This document shows, one piece after another, positions 46,630 to 57,172 of a stretch of 64,000 nucleotides of DNA (position 1 is its first letter; every line of letters starts with the position of its first letter). A model generated the notes under the pieces. That model saw only the letters and a list, made by a program, of their open reading frames with translations. It did no database searches and was not told the DNA's origin. The DNA is from Nemertoderma westbladi. Taxonomy: Eukaryota > Xenacoelomorpha > Nemertodermatida > Nemertodermatidae. The position numbers and the translations under genes were made by a program. The stretch is taken from NCBI GenBank assembly GCA_032718475.1, contig JAUCBJ010002425.1, positions 1-64,000 on the forward strand, given 5' to 3'.

Positions 46630-49600
46630 AGAGTGGAAGGGTTTACTGTGGAAGATCACCCATGGTGGTGAACAGGCATTCCTTTAGGAAACAGAGTGGA
46701 AGGGTTTACTGTGGAAGATCACCCATTGTGGTGAACAGGCATTCCTTTAGGAAACAGAGTGGAAGGGTTTACTGTGGAAGATCACCCATGGTGGTGAACA
46801 GGCATTCCTCTAGGAAACAGAGTGGAGGGTTTACTGTGGAAGATCACCCATGGTGGTGAACAGGCATTCCTTTAGGAAACAGAGTGGAAGGGTTTACTGT
46901 GGAAGATCACCCATGGTGGTGAACAAGCATTCCTTTAGGAAACAGAGTGGAAGGGTTTACTGTGGAAGATCACCTATGGTGGTGAACAGGCATTCCTTTA
47001 GGAAACAGAGTGGAAGGGTTTACTGTGGAAGATCACCCATGGTGGTGAACAGGCATTCCTTTAGGAATCAGAGTGGAAGGGTTTACTGTGGAAGATCACC
47101 CATGGTGGTGAACAGGTATTCCTTTATTAAACAGAGTGGGAGGGTTTATACTGTGGAAGATCACCCATGGTGGTGAACAGGCATTCCTTTAGGAAACAGA
47201 GTGGAAGGGTTTACTGTGGAAGATCACTCATGGTGGTGAACAGGCATTCCTTTATTAAACAGAGTGGGAGGGTTTATACTGTGGAAGATCACCCATGGTG
47301 GTGAACAGGCATTCCTTTAGGAAACAGAGTGGAAGGGTTTACTGTGGAAGATCACCCATGGTGGTGAACAGGCATTCCTTTAGGAAACATAGTGGAAGGG
47401 TTTACTGTGGAAGATCACCCATGGTGGTGAACATGCATTCCTCTAGGAAACATAGTGGAGGGTTTACTGTGGAAGATCACCCATGGTGGTGAACAGGCAT
47501 TCCTTTAGGAAACAGAGTGGAAGGGCTTACTGTGGAAGATCACCCATGGTGGTGAACAGGCATTCCTCTACGAAACAGAGTGAAGGGTTTACTGTGGAAG
47601 ATCACCCATGGTGGTGAACAGGCATTCCTTTAGGGAACAGAGTGGAAGGGTTTACTGTGGAAGATCACCCATGGTGGTGAACAGGCATTCCTCCAGGAAA
47701 CAGAGTGGAGGGTTTACTGTGGAAGATCACCCATGGTGGTGAACAGGCATTCCTTTAGGAAACAGAGTGGAAGGGTTTACTGTGGAAGATCACCCATGGT
47801 GGTGAACAGGCATTCCTTTAGGAAACAGAGTGGAAGGGTTTACTGTGGAAGATGACCCATGGTGGTGAACAGGTATTCCTTATTAAACAGAGTGGGAGGG
47901 TTTATACTGTGGAAGATCACCCATGGTGGTGGACCGGCATTCCTTTATGAAACAGAGTGGAAGGGTTTACTGTGGAAGATCACCCATGGTGGTGAACAGG
48001 CATTCATTTGGGAAACAGAGTGGAAGGGTTTACTGTGGAAGATCACCCATGGTGGTGAACAGGCATTCCTTTAGGAAACAGAGTGGAAGGGTTTACTGTG
48101 GAAGATCACCCATGGTGGTGAACAGGCATTCCTCTAGGAAACAGAGTGGAGGGTTTACTGTGGAAGATCACCCATGGTGGTGAACAGGCATTCCTTTAGG
48201 AAACAGAGTGGAAGGGTTTACTGTGGAAGATCACCCATGGTGGTGAACAGGCATTCCTCCAGGAAACAGAGTGGAGGGTTTACTGTGGAAGATCACCCAT
48301 GGTGGTGAACAGGCATTCCTTTAGGAAACAGAGTGGAAGGGTTTACTGTGGAAGATCACCCATGGTGGTGAACAGGCATTCCTTTAGGAAACAGAGTGGA
48401 AGGGTTTACTGTGGAAGATCACCCATGGTGGTGAACAGGCATTCCTTTAGGAAACAGAGTGGAAGGGTTTACTGTGGAAGATCACCCATGGTGGTGAACA
48501 GGTATTCCTTTATTAAACAGAGTGGGAGGGTTTATACTGTGGAAGATCACCCATGGTGGTGGACCGGCATTCCTTTATGAAACAGAGTGGAAGGGTTTAC
48601 TGTGGAAGATCACCCATGGTGGTGAACAGGCATTCATTTAGGAAACAGAGTGGAAGGGTTTACTGTGGAAGATCACCCATGGTGGTGAACAGGCATTCCT
48701 TTAGGAAACAGAGTGGAAGGGTTTACTGTGGAAGATCATCCATGGTGGTGAACAGGCATTCATTTAGGAAACAGAGTGGAAGGGTTTACTGTGGAAGATC
48801 ACCCATGGTGGTGAACAGGCATTCCTTTAGGAAACAGAGTGGAAGGATTTACTGTGTAAGTTCACCCATGGTGGTGAACAGGCATTCCTATAGGAAACAG
48901 AGTGGAAGGGTTTACTGTGGAAGATCATCTATGGTGGTGAACAGGTATTCCTTTATTAAACAGAGTGGGAGGGTTTATACTGTGGAAGATCACCCATGGT
49001 GGTGGACCGGCATTCCTTTATGAAACAGAGTGGAAGGGTTTACTGTGGAAGATCACCCATGGTGGTGAACAGGCATTCATTTAGGAAACAGAGTGGAAGG
49101 GTTTGCTGTGGAAGATCACCCATGGTGGTGAACAGGCATTCCTTTAGGAAACAGAGTGGAAGGGTTTACTGTGGAAGATCACCCATGGTGGTGAACAGGC
49201 ATTCATTTAGGAAACAGAGTGGAAGGGTTTACTGTGGAAGATCACCCATGGTGGTGAACAGGCATTCCTTTAGGAAACAGAGTGGAAGGGTTTACTGTGG
49301 AAGATCATCCATGGTGGTGAACAGGCATTCATTTAGGAAACAGAGTGGAAGGGTTTACTGTGGAAGATCACCCATGGTGGTGAACAGGCATTCCTTTAGG
49401 AAACAGAGTGGAAGGATTTACTGTGTAAGTTCACCCATGGTGGTGAACAGGCATTCCTTTAGGAAACAGTGTGGAAGGGTTTACTGTGGAAGATCACCCA
49501 TGGTGGTGAACAGGTATTCCTTTATTAAACAGAGTGGGAGGGTTTATACTGTGGAAGATCACCCATGGTGGTGGACCGGCATTCCTTTATGAAACAGAGT

Positions 49601-50155
49601 GGAAGGGTTTACTGTGGAAGATCACCCATGGTGGTGAACAGGCATTCATTTAGGAAACAGAGTGGAAGGGTTTGCTGTGGAAGATCACCCATGGTGGTGA
49701 ACAGGCATTCCTTTAGGAAACAGAGTGGAAGGGTTTACTGTGGAAGATCACCCATGGTGGTGAACAGGCATTCATTTAGGAAACAGAGTGGAAGGGTTTA
49801 CTGTGGAAGATCACCCATGGTGGTGAACAGGCATTCCTTTAGGAAACAGAGTGGAAGGATTTACTGTGTAAGTTCACCCATGGTGGTGAACAGGCATTCC
49901 TTTAGGAAACAGAGTGGAAGGGTTTACTGTGGAAGATCACCCATGGTTGTGGAACGGCATTCCTTTAAGAAACAGAGTGGAAGGGTTTACTGCGGAAGAT
50001 CACCCATGGTGGTGAACAGGCATTCCTTTAGGAAACAGAGTGGAAGGGTTTATTGTGGAAGATCACCCATGGTTGTGAACAGGCATTCCTTTATGAAACA
50101 GAGTGGAAGGGTTTACTGCGGAAGATCACCCATGGTTGTGAACAGGCATTCATTG
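46630..50155 (+). repeat. 63-bp minisatellite, about 55 copies, with higher-order structure
   Basis: The 63-bp unit starts GGTGGTGAACAGGCATTCCT and ends TGTGGAAGATCACCCAT. Variants include a 62-bp form (GTGGAGGG for GTGGAAGGG), a TATTAAACAGAGTGGGAGGG form with TTTATACTG, a GGACCGGCATTC form and a TGTGTAAGTTCACC form. The variants recur in blocks about 440-570 bp apart from 48.5 kb on, so the array grew in multi-unit steps. Because 63 is divisible by 3, ORFs up to 198 codons repeat VVNRHSFRKQSG and RVYCGRSP. Frame-breaking 62- and 64-bp variants show that frame is not maintained, so I do not call it a gene. Confidence 0.93.
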
Positions 50156-50364
50156 GCTTAATGAGCCTAAAATAATCTCCCATTCATTCACAATTGCATT
50201 CAATTGAATTGTTTGGGTTTAAGAGGTTGGGCGTTGTTTGGGATAAGATTGTTTTTGTTAGGAGGTTAGGTGTTGTTTGGGTTAGTTATTTACAATTACT
50301 ATTTACCCATCCACCTAATAGTGGCATTAAACAGATTCTTCGCCAACTACGTGGGTCGCCCCAC

Positions 50365-50505
50365 ACCTGCTACATTGGAACTATATTCGCTTCCATTGGA
50401 ACTAAATACGCTTGCATCGGAACTAAGTTCGCATCCATTGGAACTAAGTTCGCATCCATTGCAACTAAATTCGCATGCATTGGAATTAAATTCGTTTTCG
50501 TTTTT
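50365..50505. repeat. TTGGAACTAAGTTCGCATCC minisatellite remnant
   Basis: About six 23-bp units (CATTGGAACTAAGTTCGCAT and variants) directly outside the right end of the composite element. Same motif as the foldback arms near 45.5-46.1 kb. Confidence 0.8.
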
Positions 50506-50514
50506 GTCTAGTTA

Positions 50515-50700
50515 TTGGAACAAGGTGTACTAAATACTGTAACAGGTCATGCAGCGAGCGGATTGCTGAAATTAGCAGAGGCCGATCTTTCTCTATTTAT
50601 GGCACTTTTTTCATAATATTTCCTTAGAAACTTCTTATATGGTACTTTTGTTAGGTGGATATGATGACTATAGGGTTCATAGAAATGCAGGGTTTTTTTT
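50515..50700 (+). repeat. Dispersed repeat, second copy at 62565-62735
   Basis: AAGGTGTACTAAATA, AGCGAGCGGATTGCTGAAAT, GAGGCCGATCTTT, TTTATGGCACTTTTTTCATA and GTTAGGTGGATATGATGACT occur in the same order at 62565-62735, with a few small indels. Non-coding as far as I can see; family unknown. Confidence 0.85.
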
Positions 50701-51500
50701 GAAAATTTGTTGATGGCGCTGTCGGCGCCATCGATCAAACTTTCTAAGGCACCATAGACAATACTACCACTACTAGGACTAACGTCATACAAAGGTATTC
50801 CAGTATTCCAATATCAAAAACAATACTGCAATATACTGATATAGGACATTTCAAAGTTAATAGGCTTACCTGCCTGCCAGCCTACTGGCAGACTGGCCTA
50901 GCTGCCTAGGCTACTGTAATATGCAGTGCACTATACTGCTATACACTATACCAGTATACCTGTCAGCCTGTCTGCCTGTCAGAGCTGTACAGCTGTAGGT
51001 ATACTATACAGCTACAGACTGACAGAGCTAGTACCGTACTGCAGTACTGGACTGGTACTGTCAGACTGTAACTGTAGTAATGGCAAATGGATATACTGAT
51101 ATAACTAACTAGGCGTAGGCCTACACAACTATAGTTCAGTAGTTCAGTAGGCCTAGTTCAGTAGTTAGATAGTACAGTAGTCAGGTAGTACATCTGTATA
51201 GCTGTATATTAGGCCTACCCGCTACCCCTACAGCCCTACATACAGTACAGCAGTAAAAACATGTAACCAATCTCTGAATCTGGCTGTCTCGGCACCAACA
51301 CAGTTTATTTGTACCGTCAACTCACACATTCACACACAATTCAGCAATTGAATCATTCATTAGGCAGTTAGGCCTAATATTTGTTAAGCAGTCAAAAGAC
51401 AAAACATTAAATAAATTAATATGGCAGTATGCGGGCGAATGCGAATAGACTTGGCTGCTTGGTCTGTCAACTGTTGGAAGGTCTGAAGGTGGATACATGA
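50701..51500. other. Stretch rich in TAGGCCTA and CAGTAC motifs, no gene
   Basis: Contains many short palindromic words (TAGGCCTA, CTGTACAG, GTACTGCAGTAC). No ORF or RNA feature recognised. Confidence 0.55.
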
Positions 51501-51593
51501 CCGAACGTAATCAGTTTCTGATCGAATGTAACATACGGTAGTTATTACGTATCGAACGTAACTGCAATTATGTTGTTGAACTGTTGGATCTTA

Positions 51594-53503
51594 CAGTCAG
51601 TGAGAAGTCAAAAATTGGACTTCAAGTCCAATTTTAGACTTCAAGTCCAATTTTAGACTTCAAGTCCAATTTTGGACTCCAAAGTCCAATATTGGACTTT
51701 AGTACAACTCCAAGTGTACCCATGCTGCCATACTGTATATCGGTATTTCAGTATTTCAATCAAAACTGCATCCTGTATCAGTACCGGTACATATATATTA
51801 CATAATTACAATGCAACATCATTTTAATGATCAAATTAATTATTATAAGTATTATAAGCTGATAAGCAGGGATCGCAGATCGCACACGTACAGTCAGACA
51901 TCAGTAGTTACTTTTTGCGGTAGTGGTATGGCTTTGCAGTAGCCTTATGCCTTACTAGGCAGCTAGGCCTACCTTAATGGTGTATACCGCGGTAGCGAGT
52001 TTTAGCTGTATAGTTCATTCATACCCATACCTGTGGTATTTTCGTATGGCAAAAATAAGACTACTGTAAACTGTAACCTAATATGTTATTGAGTTAATGT
52101 TTATTGACTAATTGTTTTGATTAGGTTCACTGTTTGACTGACAGGCTGTGTCAAGTAGGCCTACAATGCACACATCTCCAACCAGACACTATATAACATT
52201 GGAGTTGGAGGTGTCTCATTAGTTCCCCCAAGCTTGACACTAGAACAAAGCCGCCTCCGCTTTGCAGGACATTGCTTTCGCCCTGAGGACCAGCCTGTGC
52301 ACCTCATGGAGTAAATAAGCATGGTGGACAGCCCATGACTTTCTTGAGACGCATCTTTCTTACTGTCTCAAAGGACACTGGCCTTGAAGATGCGGATGAT
52401 CTAGCAAATGTCATGGGTGATAAGGCTGTAAGAGTGTAAGGGAGTTGTGGAGGCGTTAATAGGGCCTATATACAGATATATATAATGCAGCTGCAATGCA
52501 GCATGCCGATTGCTGGATTGTAGTTAGTAGTATGTGGTGATAGGGCTCCTTCAATTGGTAAAGTCAAAGTGGCCGTTTATTGTATAAGTTAGAAAAGCCT
52601 GCCTCTGTATCTGTAACCTGTTCCTTTCCCTCAATTGGTTTATGACGTGTGTTACTTCTGTACTTATTATGTCTGTATGTGGAAACCCCAACACGTTAAT
52701 CAGTTAATCCCCTTTCATTATCCAGCCGTTTTAAAATACCCTTCCTGTTGTATGGAAAAATTAGAAGAGATGGTGGTAGCATCAACTTGTAGTATTTCTT
52801 TCTGATAGGGCTCCCATATCGTAGATTGTACTGTGTACTGTCAGACTGTAGTTAGCCTTAGCAGCAGCTGCAGTTGGCAAACCTGACATTGCTACCAGTT
52901 TCCACCAAATATAATTTGTAATTAAATATTTCTTGGAGCATAATCTAATCTAGTCCTAAAGACTTTAAAGTCCTGGGTACATAATGCTGTAAGGTTAGAC
53001 ATAACATGAATGTAAACTAAACAATATGCTAAAAGTAAAGTACAAAGTACCTAGAATGCTAGAATGTACCATTATATTCTAAGTACAGTACACTGAAGAT
53101 ACATACAGAGCTGCAAAGGTAACTTTCCATAACTTAATAGCTGTCTGGCTGTCTATCATCTGTTATGATTCATGTATATTTAAGTTTGATTGTCAATGTC
53201 GCGTCCAAAATTGGACTTAAACAGTTAAAGTCCAATATTGGACTTTTGTAAAAATTCAAAGCCTTATAAAAAAAGTTCCCCCTGGTGAATTTCAGGTCCC
53301 CCTGTTCAAATTCAAAACTCTTATTTTTTGATATATTTTCGATTAAAAAAAAAAAATCCCGCCCGATCCAATTACCCAAGGCCCTGGAACAATTGGCTGA
53401 TATGAAGTCCAATATTGGACTCGCAGAAGTCCAATTTTGGACTTGAACTGGAGTCTAAGTCCAATTTTGGACTCAAGTCCAATTTTTGACTTCTCACCGA
53501 CTG
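51594..53503. mobile_element. 1.9-kb TIR element with AGTCCAATTTTGGACT motifs and 5-bp duplication
   Basis: Ends CAGTCAGTGAGAAGTCAAAA and (inverted) CAGTCGGTGAGAAGTCAAAA, flanked by TCTTA at 51589-51593 and 53504-53508. Both ends carry runs of AAGTCCAATTTTGGACTT-type palindromes (51613-51700; 53210-53240 and 53405-53480). No transposase. It sits inside a second, older inverted repeat: 51501-51588 matches the reverse complement of about 53990-54084 (CCGAACGTAATCAG, GAATGTAACATA, ATCGAACGTA). Confidence 0.75.
52190..52440 (+). pseudogene. LINE reverse-transcriptase C-terminal remnant
   Basis: Reads RLRFAGHCFRPEDQPVHLM in one frame, then after a frameshift MTFLRRIFLTVSKDTGLEDA and DDLANVMGD, the usual end of the same LINE type as the fragment at 22118-22693. 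Stops and frame changes show it is dead. It lies inside the TIR element at 51594-53503. Confidence 0.75.
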
Positions 53504-53508
53504 TCTTA

Positions 53509-54332
53509 CTGTCTTATACTGTTATAACTAGGCCTATGTTACATTGGATCTACAAATTACTAAGCTCGAATGCAGGAATGTAACATTGCCATTTACAGAT
53601 TTAAAGGAGCAGGTTACAGACTGACAGAGGCGGATGCGTGGTGTTGGGGGAACCAAAACAATAAACGAAAGTTAGCACATGTTACAAGATTATGCAGGTT
53701 ACTTTTATTTAAAGGCTGAAAGGAGCAGGTTACAGAGGCGTGTTGGTGGAACCAAAACAATAAACGAAATAACTTTCGTTTATTGTTTTGGTTCCAGAAA
53801 TGTTACAAGATTATGCAGGTTACTTAATTGGGTATTGTGTCTTTGTTTTGTACTCACCAACACCAAACTGTTTCTTCCTGTAAATAAACGAAGCATCTCA
53901 TCGGTTAACTCCTGAAATCAAAACACAACTGGAAATAAATGTATGTTACATTCGAGCTTAGTAATTCTGTAATTTGTAACATAGTAGGTCTATAGGATCA
54001 GGATCCAATGTAACATAATTGAGGTTAGGTACCGTACGTTCGATTCGTAAAAACTATGTTACATTTGATCCTGATTACGTTCGGTCTGTCACCCTCGGAA
54101 GGTGGGGCGAATCGGTCAACTGACAAAGTCGATTGGCCCAAGTCCATATTCCCCTAAAATCTGCGGCGAAAATAATTGTGCCGAATAGGTCGAGGCAGCG
54201 AGGGGCGAATCACTCGCACCCGGCCTACGCGCTACGCCTACCTCTATCAGTTGTCATTGTCAGTCTGTCCACTGTCTGTCACGTCAGTCTGTTCGCTGTA
54301 GCTACCTATTCATCAGTTCATATTACATCGTT
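53509..54332. other. Region upstream of MED22
   Basis: Holds dispersed-repeat parts in both orientations (CGTTTATTGTTTTGGTTCC near 53773 and its inverse near 53645 and 53747, with GTTACAAGATTATGCAGGTT at 53678 and 53802) and the right arm of the outer inverted repeat. The last 200 bp, before the MED22 ATG, is less AT-rich and may hold its promoter; no motif is decisive. Confidence 0.55.
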
Positions 54333-54773
54333 ATGCAGTCTCCTGGGTTCTCTGTTCCACGATCAGGATTAATGCAAAATCGAGAAGCTCAGCTCAAAAC
54401 GTATTCCCGAAGACTTAAAGACGACATTCGCTCAATTTTGGACAACTACAGTGAAATATTGAAACTAACTAAAGTACAAGAGGATAATCAGGTTAACCGA
54501 ACAACCCAACAGCAGGAAGAATTATACGAAACGCAGGTTCGTTCTTCTAACATCGTCCGCGCTTGTGAATCGCTCATAAAACTCATATCTGATCTCAAAC
54601 AGTATCTGATTCTTAACGACTTTACCTCGGTAAACGAAGCAATTGCCAACAGTAACCACAGACTTAGAACCACTCAAGCGGAGTACGACAGCAAACTGAG
54701 TCAGTTACGGGAGGAATTATCCATGGATTTGTACGAACTTGAGGAAGAGTGGTACAGTTCGCGGCATAAATGA
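54333..54773 (+). CDS. MED22: Mediator complex subunit 22
   Basis: A 146-residue, single-exon protein of the Mediator head module, which links activators to RNA polymerase II. It is almost entirely alpha-helical and matches animal MED22 along its length: YSRRLKDDIRSILDNYSEIL near residues 25-45, then VRSSNIVRACESLIKLISDL, KQYLILNDFTSVNEAIANSN and the signature end SMDLYELEEEWYSS. It ends just after that motif, lacking the long disordered tail of vertebrate forms. The next gene on the same strand begins 16 nt after the stop with no polyadenylation signal between, suggesting a shared primary transcript. Confidence 0.96.
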   Translation: MQSPGFSVPRSGLMQNREAQLKTYSRRLKDDIRSILDNYSEILKLTKVQEDNQVNRTTQQQEELYETQVRSSNIVRACESLIKLISDLKQYLILNDFTSVNEAIANSNHRLRTTQAEYDSKLSQLREELSMDLYELEEEWYSSRHK

Positions 54774-54789
54774 ATTGTTTGATAGGGGA
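54774..54789 (+). promoter_or_regulatory. 16-nt intercistronic gap with a candidate trans-splice acceptor
   Basis: Between the MED22 stop and the GTF3C1 ATG the sequence is AATTGTTTGATAGGGGA. The AG at 54784-54785 would be the only splice acceptor, 4 nt before the ATG. In operon-using animals, downstream genes in such minimal gaps are separated by spliced-leader trans-splicing. Confidence 0.5.
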
Positions 54790-55767
54790 ATGGAGACGAT
54801 TACTAGAATCGTTATAGACGAGATCGCATTGGAGGGGTTGGATGGGATAACCCTGGAGACTTTATGGAATCGGCTCGACGCTAGAGACGATAAATTACCT
54901 TGTGGGAAGGTTAACGAGAGAATTAAGGAACTAGTTTGGGAGATCGTGGTTCACCACAAAGACGTTGATTTCTACCAACTACCTGAACCACGGCAGACTC
55001 TCGTACCGCTCACTAGATTTGGAACGGGTGGAATGTTCGTTGAGACTTCCTCCAAACAATCCATCGAGATCTACCCGATATCTATCTCTAACGAGCTGGA
55101 CGTCTGGGGTTCCTGCAGTTCTCTGGACACAAGAGTCGATGTATCAGAGGCGGTTCGCGTTGCTACGTTCCCCACTGTTCTCAAACAGTTTGGGAACTCT
55201 TTGGTTCTCGTCGCGACACAACAGCGAAGGTTCGTTGCTTTGCTAGGTGACAACGTAGAGTATCTTTCCCGCGCCGAGGAACTAACTCCTGTGAAGTACT
55301 GCGTTCTGGAATGGATCTCCCGTATGCGAACCAACGGGGAACTAAACCACACGGTCTACGCCAAACTCTTTCCAATGGACCCCAAATCGTTGTTCCACGT
55401 CTTAAAGAAGTTCGTCGAATGGAAACTCGTAGTAAAGAGTCGAGGTATGTCCTTCTCTATGGACGGGACTCGTTGTGGTCACATAGTTACCTTGGTAACT
55501 CGAACTCGTTTCTACCGGCCATTCATCAGCAGGAGCGATATAATATCCGAGAAGATCTCCAACTTCCTGTTGACGCAACCCAATAAGTCGGGGCGACGAG
55601 TCGATATATTCAAAGCGGTGGTGGATCGCGATACCTCCCAGAAGGAGATTAAGAACATGGTGGAGACGTTGAGTCGAACTAAGTACCTCATCCATGGGAA
55701 GTCCGCGATTCCACGCAAATCCAAACTGCCAAAGAAGAATAAAGATGTAGTAATCCAAGGTGGGTGA
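54790..55767 (+). CDS. GTF3C1: TFIIIC subunit 1 (TFIIIC220), first coding exon only
   Basis: The largest TFIIIC subunit binds the B box of tRNA genes and recruits TFIIIB for RNA polymerase III. The first in-frame ATG is at 54790. The frame encodes about 325 residues matching the N terminus of animal GTF3C1: an initial winged-helix segment with DEIALEGLDGITLETLWNRL, then SISNELDVWGSCSS, LVLVATQQRRFVALLGD and YCVLEWISRMRTNGELN with the following helices. The family has roughly 2000 residues, so most is missing. The reading continues to a TGA at 55765-55767, but CCAAG|GTGGGT at about 55760 is a good splice donor, so the gene probably continues through a long intron beyond the window. No later exon is recognisable before 64000. 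The alternative is a broken gene. Confidence 0.88.
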   Translation: METITRIVIDEIALEGLDGITLETLWNRLDARDDKLPCGKVNERIKELVWEIVVHHKDVDFYQLPEPRQTLVPLTRFGTGGMFVETSSKQSIEIYPISISNELDVWGSCSSLDTRVDVSEAVRVATFPTVLKQFGNSLVLVATQQRRFVALLGDNVEYLSRAEELTPVKYCVLEWISRMRTNGELNHTVYAKLFPMDPKSLFHVLKKFVEWKLVVKSRGMSFSMDGTRCGHIVTLVTRTRFYRPFISRSDIISEKISNFLLTQPNKSGRRVDIFKAVVDRDTSQKEIKNMVETLSRTKYLIHGKSAIPRKSKLPKKNKDVVIQGG

Positions 55768-56236
55768 TTCAAACCTAGTTCTTTAGTCCCAGGAAATCTA
55801 ACTTGAAATCCAACTGAACTCACCGAAGGCTATAAGCAGTAAGGCTTGCAAATCTTTACCCCACAGCGCCTTTCATACTAACCACAACCAGCACTGACAG
55901 TTTGCAGTAGATTAAAATATTTACTTATTAAATGTATTATTGTCAAAAATATAATTGTGATTCCGACCCATTTGAAAATAATAATTATTTATTAGTAGGT
56001 ATAGATAGTAACGGGGTCTTTACACTATGCGGAAAATCAAGCCGCTTAATAATAGATTAATTCGCGTTTATAAACGTTAATTAAATCAAATATTAATTCA
56101 AAAATAAATTAAATCAAAATCATAACAAAAAGTATATAGTAGTACTGTAAGTATATATTCTTATGTATTCTTCTGTGAAGAACCTGCGAAAGATCAGTTT
56201 CCCGCAGGAACCTGATCGATCAACCTAATTCAAAGA
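55768..56236. other. Start of the presumed GTF3C1 intron
   Basis: AT-rich. Contains a short inverted repeat around 56175-56245 (GATCAGTTTCCCGCAGG and GATCAGGTTCCC). No exon recognised. Confidence 0.5.
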
Positions 56237-56787
56237 TCAGGTTCCCACTACAGTTTCCCTATCCAACAAAGATTTTACTGATGTGTCCGATAATGTTCCT
56301 CCCATCCGCCGTGCATATTTGTGCAGAACTACACAAGCTTTAACAGCATTCTCCGGGTATTTGGGTGGCATTTGTATTGGCTGAAAAAATAATCAAAAAA
56401 ATAATTTAATATATAATAAATATGGGCGTAAGTAGACCAAACGCATTCTCGATCACTCGTCTGGCTCGAGACAATCGGTAGTCGTACACTCACTGATAGC
56501 GCAGAAGATTTGATCCGGGTGGTGGGGGTTTCATCGCCCACCAAAACATGCTCAAATTCACCTTGACCATGTACGATAGTCTACGGAGAGGTAAGACCGA
56601 TGGTTCCACTAAATAGTGCTTCTAGAGTACAAGAACAGAAAATTCCTGCGTCATTCAGTGAGCTATAATTTCCAATACCAACTATTATAGTGGAATAGTA
56701 ATATCCATCACAGGCAGCCAACAACACAACACTGTAGAACCCTTTGTAGTTATAGTTTATAGTTGTCGTATAGTTATAGTATAACAC
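56237..56787 (-). pseudogene. Decayed PIF/Harbinger-type (DDE_Tnp_4) transposase
   Basis: Successive frames on the minus strand read YKGFYSVVLLAACDGYYY and NYSSLNDAGIF (56787-56585), then HVLVGDE (about 56535), YRLSRARRVIENAFGLL (about 56480-56430), and after an intron-like TTTTTTCAG acceptor at 56382, PIQMPPKYPENAVKACVVLH down to a stop at 56237-56239. These are the ordered hallmarks of PIF/Harbinger transposases, including DAG, VGDE and RARRVIENAFG. Frame changes between the blocks make it a pseudogene. It lies in the presumed GTF3C1 intron. Confidence 0.88.
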
Positions 56788-57172
56788 TAATATAAACTGT
56801 TTCTAGAGTGTACATATGAAAATGGTGCAAAATTGAAACATTGCATACGTTTACATTTTATTATTGATAGTAACAATGTGTTGGCAAGCTGTATTTATCG
56901 AGGTGTTTGTTATTATACATTTATTATAGGAAGGGATCTAGGGGTTTTAACCTCGAATGATTAGTTTATTTTACCGAAAATAACTTATCCTTTATTGGCG
57001 CAATTGTAGGACTAATCCCATCACATGCGTACTTTTTAACCGGGTAGTGTACAACTTTAGGAATCGCGTAATTTTTAATTACACGTAAAATTACGCGATT
57101 CCTAAATTTGTACACTACCCGGTTAATAAGTACGCATGTGATGGGATTAGTACGGAAGCCCATAGCGGCCAG

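Larger units (their letters stand above)
44932..50364. mobile_element. 5.4-kb composite element with GTGGGGC-family inverted ends
   Basis: The left end 44932-45095 and right end 50165-50364 are inverted copies: GTGGGGCGAGCCACGTAGTT, TTGGCGAAGAATCTG, TAGGTGGATGGGTAAA, GTAATTGTAAATAACTA and the AATTGTGAATGAATGGGAGA block appear in the same order on opposite strands. The right copy has an extra internal duplication of about 40 bp. Inside are poly-G (45141-45161), a foldback element, a tRNA-derived SINE and the 63-bp minisatellite. There is no transposase and no clear target duplication; decayed TTCCAATG minisatellite units abut both ends. Confidence 0.7.

Noticed and set aside
46662-50161. Series of ORFs up to 198 codons with a 21-residue repeat as a repeat-protein gene
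   Set aside because: All are products of the 63-bp minisatellite; 62- and 64-bp variants shift the frame many times and no splice or promoter context supports a gene.
54739-54789. N-terminal extension of the GTF3C1 reading frame upstream of 54790
   Set aside because: The open frame overlapping MED22 has no ATG (it would start with TTG) and family similarity begins after the ATG at 54790.
55486-55499. X-box GTTACCTTGGTAAC
   Set aside because: Matches the degenerate pattern but lies in GTF3C1 coding sequence; the loose pattern is expected dozens of times by chance in 64 kb.
55500-55535. Antisense CTGATGA...GAAAC as a third hammerhead
   Set aside because: No stem II can form between the boxes and it overlaps conserved GTF3C1 coding sequence.
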